Shown piece by piece: positions 1 through 8,979 of a stretch of 64,000 nucleotides of DNA. How positions within the stretch are numbered: the stretch's first letter is position 1; each line of letters starts with the position of its first letter. The DNA comes from Legionella santicrucis. GTDB taxonomy: Bacteria; Pseudomonadota; Gammaproteobacteria; Legionellales; Legionellaceae. Both the position numbers and the translations under genes were made by a program. Location of the stretch: assembly GCF_001468135.1 (NCBI RefSeq), contig NZ_LNYU01000024.1:344110-408109 (forward strand). Reading direction: 5' to 3'. The notes below the pieces were generated by a model. It had not been told where the DNA came from, ran no database searches, and saw only the letters and a program-made list of their open reading frames with translations.

Positions 1-55
1 TGCACTTGAATTAGAGAAAAAAGGGTACAGCTGGCTTGAGGAAACGGTGCAGTGA
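1..55 (+). CDS. sufC: SufC, Fe-S assembly ATPase (C-terminal end only)
   Basis: Only the last 17 codons lie in the window, ending in TGA at 53-55. The identity rests on context: the stop overlaps the sufD start (TGATG) and sufS and a NifU-like gene follow, which is the usual sufBCD order. The residual peptide (ending KGYSWLEETVQ) fits the C-terminus of the SufC ABC-type ATPase that drives the SufBC2D scaffold. The body of the gene is upstream of the window. Confidence 0.75.
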   Translation, partial: ALELEKKGYSWLEETVQ

Positions 56-1335
56 TGAGCGAGATTTTGGATTTTTATCAACAACAAGCAAAAACAAGTT
101 TATCCCCTTTGCCTTGGCTTGCTCAATTACAAACTAAAGCATTAAAGGATTTACATCGTCGTGGTTTTCCGACACGCCATGATGAGGATTGGAAATACAC
201 CAGTGTTGATGCTTTATTAAATCAATCTTTTCTGCCTGTGAGTGATTTGGCATGTGCAGCAAAGTCTCGGCATCATGAAATAAAATTTGATTTGCCAATA
301 ACAAAACATTTGTTGTTCCAAAATGGGTCTTATTTCAGTGATGAACAGCTTACACGCTCCTTACCTAAGGGAGTGATTGTTCTTCCATTATCAGTTGCAA
401 TCATTCAGTATCCTGAATTACTTAAGTCTTATCTGGGAAGTATTTTAAAACAAGAGCATGGCTTTCATTATTTGAATACGGCTATGATTCATTGTGGGAT
501 GATGATTTATATCCCAGAGGGAGTTATTCTAGAGGAGCCTATCGCTTTAAGTCATGTGCAAACACACATGAATCAAGCGGTTTATTTACGACATGTTATT
601 GTTGCCGAGGCAAACAGTCGCGCTACGATAATCGAAGATTATCAAGGCTTACCCGATTGTAGTTATTTAACGAATACAGTTACCGAAATTTTAGTTGGTG
701 CTAATGCTCAAATAACTCACTATAAGATTCAACGAGAAAGTAAATCTGCTTATCATGTGGGGCATTTAGCTGTAAAACAATTAGCAGGTAGTGAATTTGC
801 CAATCATTCATTGAGTCTAGGTGGGCAATGGGTACGCTCTGATATTAGTTTGTATTTACATGAAGAAAAGGCTCATTCTTTGATGAATGGTATTTATGCG
901 CCTACAGATGGACAACATGTAGATCATCACACTATGGTGCAGCATTTAGTGCCTAATTGCAGCAGTGAACAAGATTATAAAGGTATTTTAACGGGACGCT
1001 CACGTGCCGTATTTAATGGCAAAGTGTTCGTTGCCAAAGATGCGCAACACACTGATGCCAAACAACAAAATAAAAACCTATTACTTTCAGCAAATGCAGA
1101 GGTGGACACCAAACCACAGTTGGAAATTTTTGCTGATGATGTATTGTGTTCCCATGGAGCTACAGTTGGACAACTTGATGAAGAAGCATTATTTTATTTA
1201 GCAACTCGTGGAATTGATCGACTTGAAGCATCGCATTATTTAATCCATGCTTTTGCTAGTGATAATTTAAGGCTTGTTCCACATCGTGAGTTGGCAGCCT
1301 ACATGGGTCATTTATTAACAAAACAGTTGGGGTAA
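55..1335 (+). CDS. sufD: SufD, Fe-S cluster assembly scaffold subunit
   Basis: SufD is the non-ATPase partner of SufB in the cytoplasmic SufBC2D scaffold that builds Fe-S clusters, especially under iron limitation or oxidative stress. The 426-residue length is normal. Family hallmarks are visible: the RRGFPTRHDEDWKYT segment near residues 35-50, a long beta-helical middle, and a C-terminal DDVLCSHGATVGQLDE segment with the conserved Cys and His. I chose ATG 55 because it is coupled to the sufC stop; a GTG three bases earlier at 52 is the alternative. sufS starts 5 bases after the stop. Confidence 0.95.
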   Translation: MSEILDFYQQQAKTSLSPLPWLAQLQTKALKDLHRRGFPTRHDEDWKYTSVDALLNQSFLPVSDLACAAKSRHHEIKFDLPITKHLLFQNGSYFSDEQLTRSLPKGVIVLPLSVAIIQYPELLKSYLGSILKQEHGFHYLNTAMIHCGMMIYIPEGVILEEPIALSHVQTHMNQAVYLRHVIVAEANSRATIIEDYQGLPDCSYLTNTVTEILVGANAQITHYKIQRESKSAYHVGHLAVKQLAGSEFANHSLSLGGQWVRSDISLYLHEEKAHSLMNGIYAPTDGQHVDHHTMVQHLVPNCSSEQDYKGILTGRSRAVFNGKVFVAKDAQHTDAKQQNKNLLLSANAEVDTKPQLEIFADDVLCSHGATVGQLDEEALFYLATRGIDRLEASHYLIHAFASDNLRLVPHRELAAYMGHLLTKQLG

Positions 1336-1340
1336 GACTA

Positions 1341-2564
1341 ATGGACGCTTTGGATATTGAGGCAATTCGTAGAGATTTCCCTATACTTAATCAAAAAGTG
1401 AATGATTTTGATTTAATTTATTTTGATAATGCAGCAACAACGCAAAAGCCTAAAGCCGTAATTGAGGCTATTTCTCGTTATTACGAGCATGATAATGCGA
1501 ATGTACATCGTGGTGTTCATACTTTAAGTGTTAGGTCTACTGAACTTTATGAAGCTGTTCGCTCCAAAGTGAAACGTTTTATTAATGCTTATTCGCCACG
1601 AGAGTGTATTTTTGTGCGTGGAACAACAGAGGCAATTAACCTTGTTGCTCAAAGTTTGGTTGCGCCACGTATTTTGCCTGATGAGGAAATATTAATTACA
1701 CATATGGAGCACCATTCGAATATCGTACCTTGGCAGATGGTATGCAAAAAAACAGGTGCAAAATTACAAGTAGCACCTATTTCGCTTGATGGTGAAATCT
1801 TATTGGATGAATTTGCGAAAAAATTAAATAAGAATACTAAACTGGTGGCAATCAATTATGTTTCCAATGCCTTAGGTACGGTTAACCCAGTGAAAAAAAT
1901 GATTGAGATGGCACATGAGTATGGCGCAAAGGTTTTATTAGATGGAGCCCAAGCTACAGCCCATTTACCTGTAGATGTTCAGGATTTAGGTTGTGACTTT
2001 TATGCTTTTTCAGGCCATAAAATGTATGGTCCAACAGGTATAGGTATCTTGTGGGGTAGAGAAGAACTTTTGGATGCCATGTCCCCCTATCAAGGAGGGG
2101 GCGAGATGATCAATTATGTGACTTTTGAAGCAACAGAATATGCACCACTACCTCAAAAATTTGAAGCAGGAACTCCTAATATTGCTGGAGTTGTAGGCCT
2201 AGGTGCCGCTATTGATTATTTAGGATCTTTGGATTTAGACGCAATTGCTGCTTATGAAACAAAGTTACTGAACTATGCAACCGCTGCTGTTAAATCAGTA
2301 AGTGGATTTAGTATCATAGGTACAGCGAAGCAAAAAGTTCCTATTATTTCTTTTGTGCATGGAACAATTCATGCTCATGATATTGGCACTATTTTGGATA
2401 GTGAAGGAATTGCTTTGCGCAGCGGCCATCATTGTACTATGCCATTGATGGACTTTTATAATGTTGCGGCTACTTCACGTATTTCTTTATCATTTTATAA
2501 CACAACCCATGAAATTGATTCGTGTGTACAAGCATTACATAAAGTTAAAGAGGTATTTGCATGA
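1341..2564 (+). CDS. sufS: SufS, group II cysteine desulfurase
   Basis: PLP-dependent cysteine desulfurase that removes sulfur from L-cysteine as an enzyme persulfide and passes it to the SUF scaffold. The 407 residues carry the PLP lysine in SGHKMYGP (about K227), the catalytic HMEHHSN histidine (about H124), the PLP-binding aspartate (about D201) and the persulfide cysteine in RSGHHCTMP (about C365). The sequence around this cysteine is the group II (SufS/CsdA) type. It overlaps the next gene by ATGA, so the two are translationally coupled, which fits the SufS-SufU sulfur relay. Confidence 0.96.
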   Translation: MDALDIEAIRRDFPILNQKVNDFDLIYFDNAATTQKPKAVIEAISRYYEHDNANVHRGVHTLSVRSTELYEAVRSKVKRFINAYSPRECIFVRGTTEAINLVAQSLVAPRILPDEEILITHMEHHSNIVPWQMVCKKTGAKLQVAPISLDGEILLDEFAKKLNKNTKLVAINYVSNALGTVNPVKKMIEMAHEYGAKVLLDGAQATAHLPVDVQDLGCDFYAFSGHKMYGPTGIGILWGREELLDAMSPYQGGGEMINYVTFEATEYAPLPQKFEAGTPNIAGVVGLGAAIDYLGSLDLDAIAAYETKLLNYATAAVKSVSGFSIIGTAKQKVPIISFVHGTIHAHDIGTILDSEGIALRSGHHCTMPLMDFYNVAATSRISLSFYNTTHEIDSCVQALHKVKEVFA

Positions 2565-3010
2565 GTGCTGAATTGCGAGAGTTATATCAGGAAATTATTA
2601 TTGATCATAATCGGAATCCTCGTCATCACTATGCAATGCAGGATGCAACGCATCAGGCTAATGGTTTTAATCCTTTGTGTGGCGATAAATTAACCGTTTA
2701 TGCCAAGATTGAAAATGATTTGATTACTGAATTGAGCTTTTTAGGATGTGGCTGTGCGATATCTCAAGCCTCCGCTTCCTTGATGACTGATTCTTTAAAG
2801 GGAAAAACAGTGGAAGACGCTCATGAACTATTTCATCGTTTTCACCATATGCTGACTCAAAATGAAGAAGGTCAATTACAGTATATGGATAAATTGACTG
2901 TGCTTGCTGGAGTTAAGGCTTATCCGGCGCGCGTAAAATGTGCTACTTTAGCTTGGCATACGTTGGAAGCAGCATTAAATAAAGAAAGTAATGTGGTAAA
3001 AACAGAATAG
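2561..3010 (+). CDS. sufU: SufU-like (NifU family) sulfur acceptor for SufS
   Basis: A 149-residue NifU/IscU-fold protein of the SUF-associated type. In SufU proteins, bound zinc is exchanged so that a cysteine can accept persulfide from SufS. The expected ligands are present: C40 and D42 (LCGD), C63/C65 (GCGC) and C127 (VKCATLAW), with the insertion between the second and third sites that separates SufU from IscU. It overlaps sufS by four bases (ATGA). A scaffold role cannot be excluded, but the operon and the zinc-site pattern favour a sulfur-transfer role. No SufE gene is seen nearby. Confidence 0.9.
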   Translation: MSAELRELYQEIIIDHNRNPRHHYAMQDATHQANGFNPLCGDKLTVYAKIENDLITELSFLGCGCAISQASASLMTDSLKGKTVEDAHELFHRFHHMLTQNEEGQLQYMDKLTVLAGVKAYPARVKCATLAWHTLEAALNKESNVVKTE

Positions 3011-3092
3011 AAATAGTGAACGCTGTAGTTCGTAGTATAGGGATAATGATCACGAATTTGCCTTCATCCAGGCTACAAAAATAGGTAGGTTT

Positions 3093-3428
3093 ATGTTTGG
3101 TTTTAAGAAAAAACAGGATCCTGAATTATTGAAAGAGGCCATTATCAATGCCCTTCGAGGTATTTATGATCCGGAGATTCCTGTTAATATTTATGATTTG
3201 GGCCTAATTTATGATGTATCTATAGACGATAATGCCCATGTCTTAATTCAAATGACTTTAACTACTCCTGGATGTCCAGTTGCACAAACTTTTCCAGGAA
3301 CTGTAGAACAAGCAGTCAATCAAGTTGACGGGGTTAGTGATTGTACTGTTGAATTAGTTTGGGAGCCACCTTGGTCTCAAGAACGGATGACTGAGGCAGC
3401 ACGTCTTGAGCTGGGAATTTTTTATTAA
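3093..3428 (+). CDS. sufT: SufT-like MIP18/DUF59 Fe-S assembly protein
   Basis: A 111-residue MIP18 (DUF59) domain protein. The signature is clear: AIINALRGIYDPEIPVNIYDLG, then a TTPGCPV segment with the conserved Cys and a C-terminal WEPPWSQERMTEAARLELG. Family members such as SufT, PaaD and the eukaryotic CIAO2 proteins act in Fe-S maturation. It is the last SUF gene here, 82 bases after the sufU-like stop, and its stop overlaps the start of epmA (TAATG). SufT is the likeliest role given the operon. Confidence 0.88.
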   Translation: MFGFKKKQDPELLKEAIINALRGIYDPEIPVNIYDLGLIYDVSIDDNAHVLIQMTLTTPGCPVAQTFPGTVEQAVNQVDGVSDCTVELVWEPPWSQERMTEAARLELGIFY

Positions 3429-4369
3429 TGTGGGAACCGTCTGCATCCATTGAATTATTACGTCAACGTGCTGAATTATTAAAAAAGATACGTTATTTTT
3501 TTACGGAACGTGGTTATTGGGAGGTAGAAACACCAATAATGGCACGTTACGGTACAACAGATGTTTACTTAAGTAATATTGAAGCGCTGTTTCGAGGTGA
3601 AACCTATTACCTACAAACCTCTCCTGAATACCATATGAAACGTCTTCTTGCTGCAGGTAGTGGTCCTATTTTCCAAATTGCACGTGTATTTCGCGATGAT
3701 GAATTAGGTCGTTGGCATAATCCGGAGTTTACTTTATTAGAATGGTATCAATTGGGTATTGATCACCATACTTTGATGGAGGAAATGGATTTATTCTTAC
3801 AAATGATCTTGCGATCTAAACCCATGCTTAAGAAAACCTACCAACAGGCTTTTCTTGAGGCATGTAATGTTGATCCTTTTTGTGCAACGTTGGAAGAGCT
3901 TCGGCAGGTATTAGAGTGTTTTAATTTGGATAAAGTGTTGCCTGCGAATGAAGAAGATAAAGACCAGTATTTATTTTTACTGATGAGCCATATAGTGGAA
4001 CCTTTTTTAGCGAAGGAGAGTGTTCCTGTTGCTTTATATGATTTTCCGGAGTCGCAAGCTGCTTTAGCTAAAATTAATGAGGGAGTTGCTGAACGCTTTG
4101 AAGTTTATTATCAAGGGGTTGAATTAGCAAATGGATTTCATGAGCTAACTGATGCTGCTGCACAAAAAAAGCGTTTTGCTCTGGATCAACATCTAAGAAA
4201 TGAAAAAGGTCTTCGTACTGCTAAGGCAGATCAATACCTTTTAAACGCGTTGGAGCATGGGTTACCGCCGTGCAGTGGTGTGGCTTTAGGGGTGGATAGG
4301 CTCCTGGCTTTAGCTCTAAGAAAATCTGAAATAGCGAACGTCATTGCATTTGATTTTTTAAGGGCTTAG
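3428..4369 (+). CDS. epmA: EpmA (PoxA/GenX), EF-P beta-lysine ligase
   Basis: A class II lysyl-tRNA-synthetase-like enzyme without the anticodon-binding domain. EpmA activates (R)-beta-lysine with ATP and attaches it to a lysine of elongation factor P, which relieves stalling at polyproline. At 313 residues it has the size of the family. Class II motif 2 is seen in the FRDDELGRWHNPEF segment (about residues 98-112) and motif 3 in GVALGVDRLLAL near the C-terminus. Its start overlaps the sufT-like stop (TAATG), so it is co-translated with the SUF genes although unrelated in function. Confidence 0.94.
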   Translation: MWEPSASIELLRQRAELLKKIRYFFTERGYWEVETPIMARYGTTDVYLSNIEALFRGETYYLQTSPEYHMKRLLAAGSGPIFQIARVFRDDELGRWHNPEFTLLEWYQLGIDHHTLMEEMDLFLQMILRSKPMLKKTYQQAFLEACNVDPFCATLEELRQVLECFNLDKVLPANEEDKDQYLFLLMSHIVEPFLAKESVPVALYDFPESQAALAKINEGVAERFEVYYQGVELANGFHELTDAAAQKKRFALDQHLRNEKGLRTAKADQYLLNALEHGLPPCSGVALGVDRLLALALRKSEIANVIAFDFLRA

Positions 4370-4399
4370 GAACGTGTACGTTATTTCGTGCACGTTCCT
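4368..4399. terminator. Bidirectional terminator-like hairpin
   Basis: Arms AGGAACGTGTACG (4368-4380) and CGTGCACGTTCCT (4387-4399) pair over 13 positions with one G-T wobble around a 6-base loop. The hairpin sits exactly between the convergent epmA stop and the small minus-strand gene that ends at 4420, so it probably ends transcription from both sides. There is no strong U-tract on either side. Confidence 0.6.
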
Positions 4400-4419
4400 T
4401 AGTGCAATTAGACATCCCC

Positions 4420-4830
4420 TTACATGGGTATGTTTTGTAGCGGCGCATTATGGCTTTCTTTTTGAAATTGAATATATTTCCATTTTTCCTTTGTATCCAT
4501 AGATTGAAATTCATTTATTTTAGCAGTAATCCTCTGTATGAGAATTTTTTTGTACTCAGCATAATCCGCAGCTAATTTTACAAAATCTTGCGGGTTATTC
4601 AAACAGTAGCTTATATAATTAGGTTGTTCTTTAGTTGCATGAGGAAGAGTGGGTTTTGGAGAGGCTCTAAAAAAGCAGTTTCTTATTGCCTTAGAGAAAG
4701 ACCAGCTAATCATATCGTGCAATTCTTCGGCGATGAATTTAAATTCTGCTGGTTGCGCTACAGGAATATGATCCAATTCACCGTTAATCATTTCAACGTA
4801 ATCTGCGACTAATTTTGTGGAAAAAGGCAT
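4420..4830 (-). CDS. Hypothetical protein, 136 aa
   Basis: I do not recognise this protein. It is soluble, mostly helical in appearance, with Trp and Lys-rich C-terminal segments (EKWKYIQFQKE) and no signal peptide or membrane segment. Two cysteines and a basic stretch lie near the middle. It is convergent with epmA, followed by the hairpin at 4368-4399 and preceded by about 100 AT-rich bases. Composition matches its neighbours and its codons look coding, while the opposite-strand frame is not protein-like. It could be a lineage-specific secreted substrate, but nothing here proves that. Confidence 0.6.
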   Translation of the reverse strand: MPFSTKLVADYVEMINGELDHIPVAQPAEFKFIAEELHDMISWSFSKAIRNCFFRASPKPTLPHATKEQPNYISYCLNNPQDFVKLAADYAEYKKILIQRITAKINEFQSMDTKEKWKYIQFQKESHNAPLQNIPM

Positions 4831-4935
4831 GTGGTCAACTCATTGATTATATTAATTGCTCGAAGTATAAAATTTTTAATCATAAAATGACAAGAGTCAA
4901 GAGATGTAAAATTTGTTTCATCATAGCCACAGTCT

Positions 4936-5637
4936 TTAGTGATAAAGCGCTAATTGGTCATGACAAACCCACTTGGCTTCAGCAATGATAGAGTACACTT
5001 CATTATCACCAATGATGATATGATCCAACAAGCGCACATCAACTAACTCTAAAGCCTCTCGCATACGCTCTGTTACAGCTATATCTTGAGGGCTGGGATC
5101 AGATACACCTGATGGATGATTATGAGCAAGTATTAACGCTGCTGCATTAAGCTTAAGGACACGCTCAATAATTGGCCTAGGATGAATCGTTGCAGTATTA
5201 ATAGTTCCGAAAAAAAGTTCGTCATAAGCAATGATGCGATGTTGGTTATCAAGAAACAAAGCAACAAAAGTTTCATTTTTACAATCACGTAAACGTTTTT
5301 TTAAATAGGCATATGTTTGTTTACTGTTCGTAATTTGGGTTTCCTTTTGGATCTGAATAAAATCACTACGTCTGCATATTTCTTTAACAGCTTGTAATTG
5401 GACATACTGAACTTCCCCTAATCCTTGTACTTGTTTGAAGCTTTCTGTGTCAGCATTAAGAACAGCACGTAAATCACCTAAATGAATGAGAAGATCACAA
5501 GCCAATTGCATGCAGGATTTTTTTTTACTGTCTGAATTGATAAAAATAGCGAGTAATTCTGTATCTGAAAGGTTCTGAGGACCATAAGTGAGTAATTTAT
5601 CACGCAGATCGAACTGCCATGTTTGGGCGTTTGTCAT
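4936..5637 (-). CDS. radC: RadC/YicR family JAB-domain protein
   Basis: A 233-residue RadC-family protein: an N-terminal helix-hairpin-helix-like region (about residues 5-75; LLTYGPQNLSDTELLAIF and QVQGLGEVQY) followed by a JAB/MPN domain with the metal-binding HNHPSGVSDPSPQD motif near residue 172 and the usual C-terminal LLDHIIIGDNEVYS. Despite its name the family is not established as a DNA-repair factor; the JAB fold suggests a metalloprotease-like or nuclease-like activity. It is divergent from coaBC with 65 bases between the starts. Confidence 0.93.
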   Translation of the reverse strand: MTNAQTWQFDLRDKLLTYGPQNLSDTELLAIFINSDSKKKSCMQLACDLLIHLGDLRAVLNADTESFKQVQGLGEVQYVQLQAVKEICRRSDFIQIQKETQITNSKQTYAYLKKRLRDCKNETFVALFLDNQHRIIAYDELFFGTINTATIHPRPIIERVLKLNAAALILAHNHPSGVSDPSPQDIAVTERMREALELVDVRLLDHIIIGDNEVYSIIAEAKWVCHDQLALYH

Positions 5638-5702
5638 TTTATATTCCTTTATTGCGAAGTTTATGCTTTGATCGGTGCTATTCTTATCAAAAAAGGTTCG
5701 TT

Positions 5703-6908
5703 ATGCAAGATTTTATTGGTAGAAAAATTCTTCTTGGAGTTTGTGGTGGGGTCGGTGCATATAAGTCTGCTTTTCTTGTTAGAGAACTAACTCGAGTGGG
5801 TGCCGATGTTAAAGTTGTAATGACCCGATCGGCACAGGAGTTTGTGAGTCCTTTATTAATGCAAGCATTATCGGGTAACGATGTGCGTACGGAGTTATTT
5901 GATGCTCAAGCAGAGCGTGCGATGGGGCATATTGAATTAGCGCGTTGGGCAGATTGTTTGGTTATAGCTCCTGCTTCTGCAAATTGTCTTGCTAAAATAA
6001 CACAAGGCATCGCAGATGACTTGCTGTCTACTTTATATCTTGTTGCAGAAACTCCTATTATCGTTTGTCCTGCTATGAATCGTAGCATGTGGGCTCATCC
6101 AGCGACGCAGGCAAACTGTAAGATCTTGCAAGACAGAGGGGTTATTTTTGTTGGGCCAGAAGAAGGTTCCCAGGCTTGCGGTGAATACGGTTTGGGACGA
6201 GTCAGTGAGGCAGAACAAATTATCAATGCCATACGTTTACACGAGGTACATCGATTACTACTTGGTAAAAAAGTAGTAGTCACTGCAGGACCTACTCGTG
6301 AATCTATAGATCCAGTACGTTATATAAGTAACTATAGTTCTGGTAAAATGGGTTATGCTATGGCAGAAGCAGCAGCAATGGCTGGAGCGCAGGTTACTTT
6401 AATTAGTGGACCAAGTACATTAAATGTTGCGACTGCCATTAAGCGGATTCAGGTTGAATCTGCTCAAGAAATGCTGAATGCAGTGATGCAGGAAATGCTG
6501 GAGGGGGCAATATTTATAGGAACAGCTGCTGTTGCAGATTATGGGGTTGAGTCGCCCGCACTTGAAAAAATTAAGAAAAAAAATCAGGATGAGCTAACAC
6601 TTAAACTGGTGAAAAACCCGGATATTCTAAGTCAAGTTGCTGATTCAGCCAAAGCTTCTTATATTGTCGGATTTGCTGCTGAGACTACAAATGTTATACC
6701 TTATGCCACAGAAAAATTGCACCGTAAAAAACTGGACATGATAGTAGCTAATTCAGTCGGAAAAGGAATTGGATTTGATAGTGAAGTGAATCAAGTCACT
6801 GTAATTACAAAAAGCAAACAAATCGAATTACCGTTAACCCATAAAACACGCTTAGCAGGTCAAATTATTGCAATCCTTGCTGCAAGTCTGCAAAATGAGG
6901 CGCATTAA
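5703..6908 (+). CDS. coaBC: CoaBC, phosphopantothenoylcysteine synthetase/decarboxylase
   Basis: Bifunctional coenzyme A enzyme: CoaB ligates cysteine to 4'-phosphopantothenate using CTP and CoaC decarboxylates the product with FMN. The CoaC half (about 1-185) shows [13 protein letters not shown], the catalytic histidine in [18 protein letters not shown] and the cysteine flap [10 protein letters not shown]. The CoaB half begins with [21 protein letters not shown] chose ATG 5703 (401 residues) because the family starts here; the open frame extends 28 codons further upstream without family similarity. dut follows 17 bases downstream. Confidence 0.96.
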   Translation: MQDFIGRKILLGVCGGVGAYKSAFLVRELTRVGADVKVVMTRSAQEFVSPLLMQALSGNDVRTELFDAQAERAMGHIELARWADCLVIAPASANCLAKITQGIADDLLSTLYLVAETPIIVCPAMNRSMWAHPATQANCKILQDRGVIFVGPEEGSQACGEYGLGRVSEAEQIINAIRLHEVHRLLLGKKVVVTAGPTRESIDPVRYISNYSSGKMGYAMAEAAAMAGAQVTLISGPSTLNVATAIKRIQVESAQEMLNAVMQEMLEGAIFIGTAAVADYGVESPALEKIKKKNQDELTLKLVKNPDILSQVADSAKASYIVGFAAETTNVIPYATEKLHRKKLDMIVANSVGKGIGFDSEVNQVTVITKSKQIELPLTHKTRLAGQIIAILAASLQNEAH

Positions 6909-6925
6909 AATTAATAGGAAAAATC

Positions 6926-7384
6926 ATGACCCAGGCTATTCAATTAAAGATTCTTGATTCGAGAATAGGTGATACTATTCCTTTACCTACTTATGCGACT
7001 CATGGTTCAGCAGGTTTGGATTTACGTGTTTGCATTAACGAACCTATCCAAATTGCCCCTCAAGAAACAGTATTACTGCCTACAGGCATATCGATTTATA
7101 TTGCCGATCCTAAACTAGCAGCGGTTATTTTACCTCGTTCAGGCCTAGGCCATAAAAATGGTATTGTTTTAGGAAATTTGGTGGGATTAATTGATTCAGA
7201 CTATCAAGGTGAGCTCAAGATTTCTTGTTGGAATAGAGGCGTCGAACATTTTACAATAAATCCCGGGGAACGTATTGCGCAATTAGTTTTTATTCCTGTT
7301 ATCCAAGCTGCTTTTGAAATTGTAGATGATTTTACCGAAAGTGGACGAGGTGAAGGTGGATTTGGTAGTTCTGGGAGGCATTAA
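6926..7384 (+). CDS. dut: Dut, deoxyuridine triphosphatase
   Basis: Trimeric dUTPase that hydrolyses dUTP to dUMP and pyrophosphate, keeping uracil out of DNA and feeding thymidylate synthesis. At 152 residues it has the standard bacterial length. The family motifs are present in order: [36 protein letters not shown] and the C-terminal glycine-rich arm [11 protein letters not shown] that closes over the active site. The coaBC-dut-algC order is common in gammaproteobacteria. It lies 17 bases after coaBC and one base before the algC start. Confidence 0.97.
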   Translation: MTQAIQLKILDSRIGDTIPLPTYATHGSAGLDLRVCINEPIQIAPQETVLLPTGISIYIADPKLAAVILPRSGLGHKNGIVLGNLVGLIDSDYQGELKISCWNRGVEHFTINPGERIAQLVFIPVIQAAFEIVDDFTESGRGEGGFGSSGRH

Positions 7385-7385
7385 G

Positions 7386-8777
7386 ATGAACAATTATCAA
7401 CAAAAGCAAATTTCTCGTTCTGTTTTTCGTGCTTATGATATTAGAGGCATCATCGGAGAAGAATTGGATGAGCATTCTTTTTATAGTATTGGATTAGCAA
7501 TAGCCTATCATTTACATGATTTAAAAAAACAACAAATTTTCTTAGCACGTGATGGACGTCTTACCAGCTTAGCCATGGCCTCGGCTTTGAAACAAGGGTT
7601 ACTGGATAGTGGCATTGATGTACTGGATTTGGGTGAGGTTGCTACACCAGTGATGTATTTTTCTGTGTATACCCAAGGAGTTGATTGTGGTTTGATGGTT
7701 ACGGGCAGCCATAATCCAGCCAATTATAATGGCATTAAAATGGTTTTATGCGGAAAAACTTTACTGCAGGAAGACATAGATATTCTGTATCGTCTAGTAG
7801 CGAAGGGTGAACGAGTTTTTGGTCATGGTAAAGAGAGTACATTTGATATTATACCTAAGTACAAACAACGAATAATGAGTGATATAACAATTAAACGCCC
7901 ATTAAAAGTTGTAGTTGATTGTGGGAATGGTGTTGCGGGTCCGATAATTCCGCAAGTGCTTCGTGAACTAGGATGTGACGTTATTGGTTTATATTGCGAT
8001 GTTGATGGTCGCTTCCCCAATCATCATCCTGATCCGACAATTGAAGCAAATTTAGAGGATTTAAAAGCTGCTGTGGCAAGTCATCAGGCAGATTTAGGTT
8101 TGGCATTTGATGGCGATGCGGATCGATTGGGTTTAGTGACCAATCAAGGAGAAATGATCTGGCCTGATCGTCTAATGATGCTTTATTCACGTGAGTTGTT
8201 AAATAGACTTCCAGGAGCTACGATAGTTTTCGATGTAAAATGCTCCAGTCATTTAGAGTCGGTGATCAAACAGGCAGGTGGTATACCCAAAATGTGTCCT
8301 ACAGGTCATTCTATAGTCAAACATGTGATGAAAAAAGAGCAAGCTGTTCTGGCTGGTGAGATGAGTGGGCATTTGTTCTTTAAAGATCGCTGGTATGGAT
8401 TTGATGATGCGTTATATAGTGCCTGCCGTTTACTGGAAATTATTAGTGCATCAGATATGAGCGTAAGCGAACAATTTGCCTCAATTCCTAATAGTGTAAA
8501 TACTCCTGAATTGAAGATTGCTATTGCTGATGAAGCGAAGTTTCAGTTTATGGAACAATTTAGTGGGATAGCTGATTTTTCAAAAGCACGCATTATTTCT
8601 ATTGATGGTTTACGTGTTGAATTTGAAAAGGGGTGGGGATTATTACGCGCATCGAATACCACCCCTTGTCTTGTTGCTCGTTTTGAAGCAGATGATGAAA
8701 ATTATTTGGAGCAAATAAAACAGTTATTTAAAGTACAAATGAAACGGTTGGATGCTACATTGGAGTTACCATTTTAG
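7386..8777 (+). CDS. algC: Phosphomannomutase/phosphoglucomutase (AlgC type)
   Basis: Alpha-D-phosphohexomutase that interconverts hexose 6- and 1-phosphates for LPS and exopolysaccharide precursors. Motifs: the phosphoserine loop TGSHNPANYNG, the Mg site DGDADRLG (about residue 240), the sugar-binding GEMSGH and the C-terminal phosphate-binding loop near RASNTTP. The N-terminus FRAYDIRGI is typical. I take ATG 7386 (463 residues), one base after the dut stop; an in-frame start 60 bases upstream would overlap dut and adds no family-like sequence. Whether mannose or glucose is preferred cannot be read here. Confidence 0.94.
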   Translation: MNNYQQKQISRSVFRAYDIRGIIGEELDEHSFYSIGLAIAYHLHDLKKQQIFLARDGRLTSLAMASALKQGLLDSGIDVLDLGEVATPVMYFSVYTQGVDCGLMVTGSHNPANYNGIKMVLCGKTLLQEDIDILYRLVAKGERVFGHGKESTFDIIPKYKQRIMSDITIKRPLKVVVDCGNGVAGPIIPQVLRELGCDVIGLYCDVDGRFPNHHPDPTIEANLEDLKAAVASHQADLGLAFDGDADRLGLVTNQGEMIWPDRLMMLYSRELLNRLPGATIVFDVKCSSHLESVIKQAGGIPKMCPTGHSIVKHVMKKEQAVLAGEMSGHLFFKDRWYGFDDALYSACRLLEIISASDMSVSEQFASIPNSVNTPELKIAIADEAKFQFMEQFSGIADFSKARIISIDGLRVEFEKGWGLLRASNTTPCLVARFEADDENYLEQIKQLFKVQMKRLDATLELPF

Positions 8778-8836
8778 TGAGGCTGAGTAATCATTTATCT
8801 CCTTTTACAAAGGTTGTGATTAATGGCGTCAACTTA

Positions 8837-8935
8837 AGCCTAGATTAAACGCGGTCGTAATCCGGGAGTTTTGCACTACACCCTCCCTCGGATTACGGCC
8901 TTGTCTAATCTAGGCTATAGAAAAATAGGAATCAG
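8837..8935. repeat. REP-like palindromic intergenic element (copy A)
   Basis: Nested palindrome: outer arms AGCCTAGATTA (8837-8847) and TAATCTAGGCT (8906-8916), inner arms CGTAATCCG (8856-8864) and CGGATTACG (8889-8897). It is followed by AATAGGAATCAG (8924-8935). The same inner core and the same 12-base tail recur at 46122-46172, so this is a dispersed repeat as well as a plausible terminator between the convergent algC gene and the gene ending at 8980. Confidence 0.7.
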
Positions 8936-8979
8936 GCTTTCCTTAAGTTGGCCCCCTTTCCTGAACAATTATAAAAAAG

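Noticed and set aside
4588..4812. Plus-strand 74-residue frame opposite the gene at 4420
   Set aside because: It mirrors the minus-strand gene and has no initiation signal.
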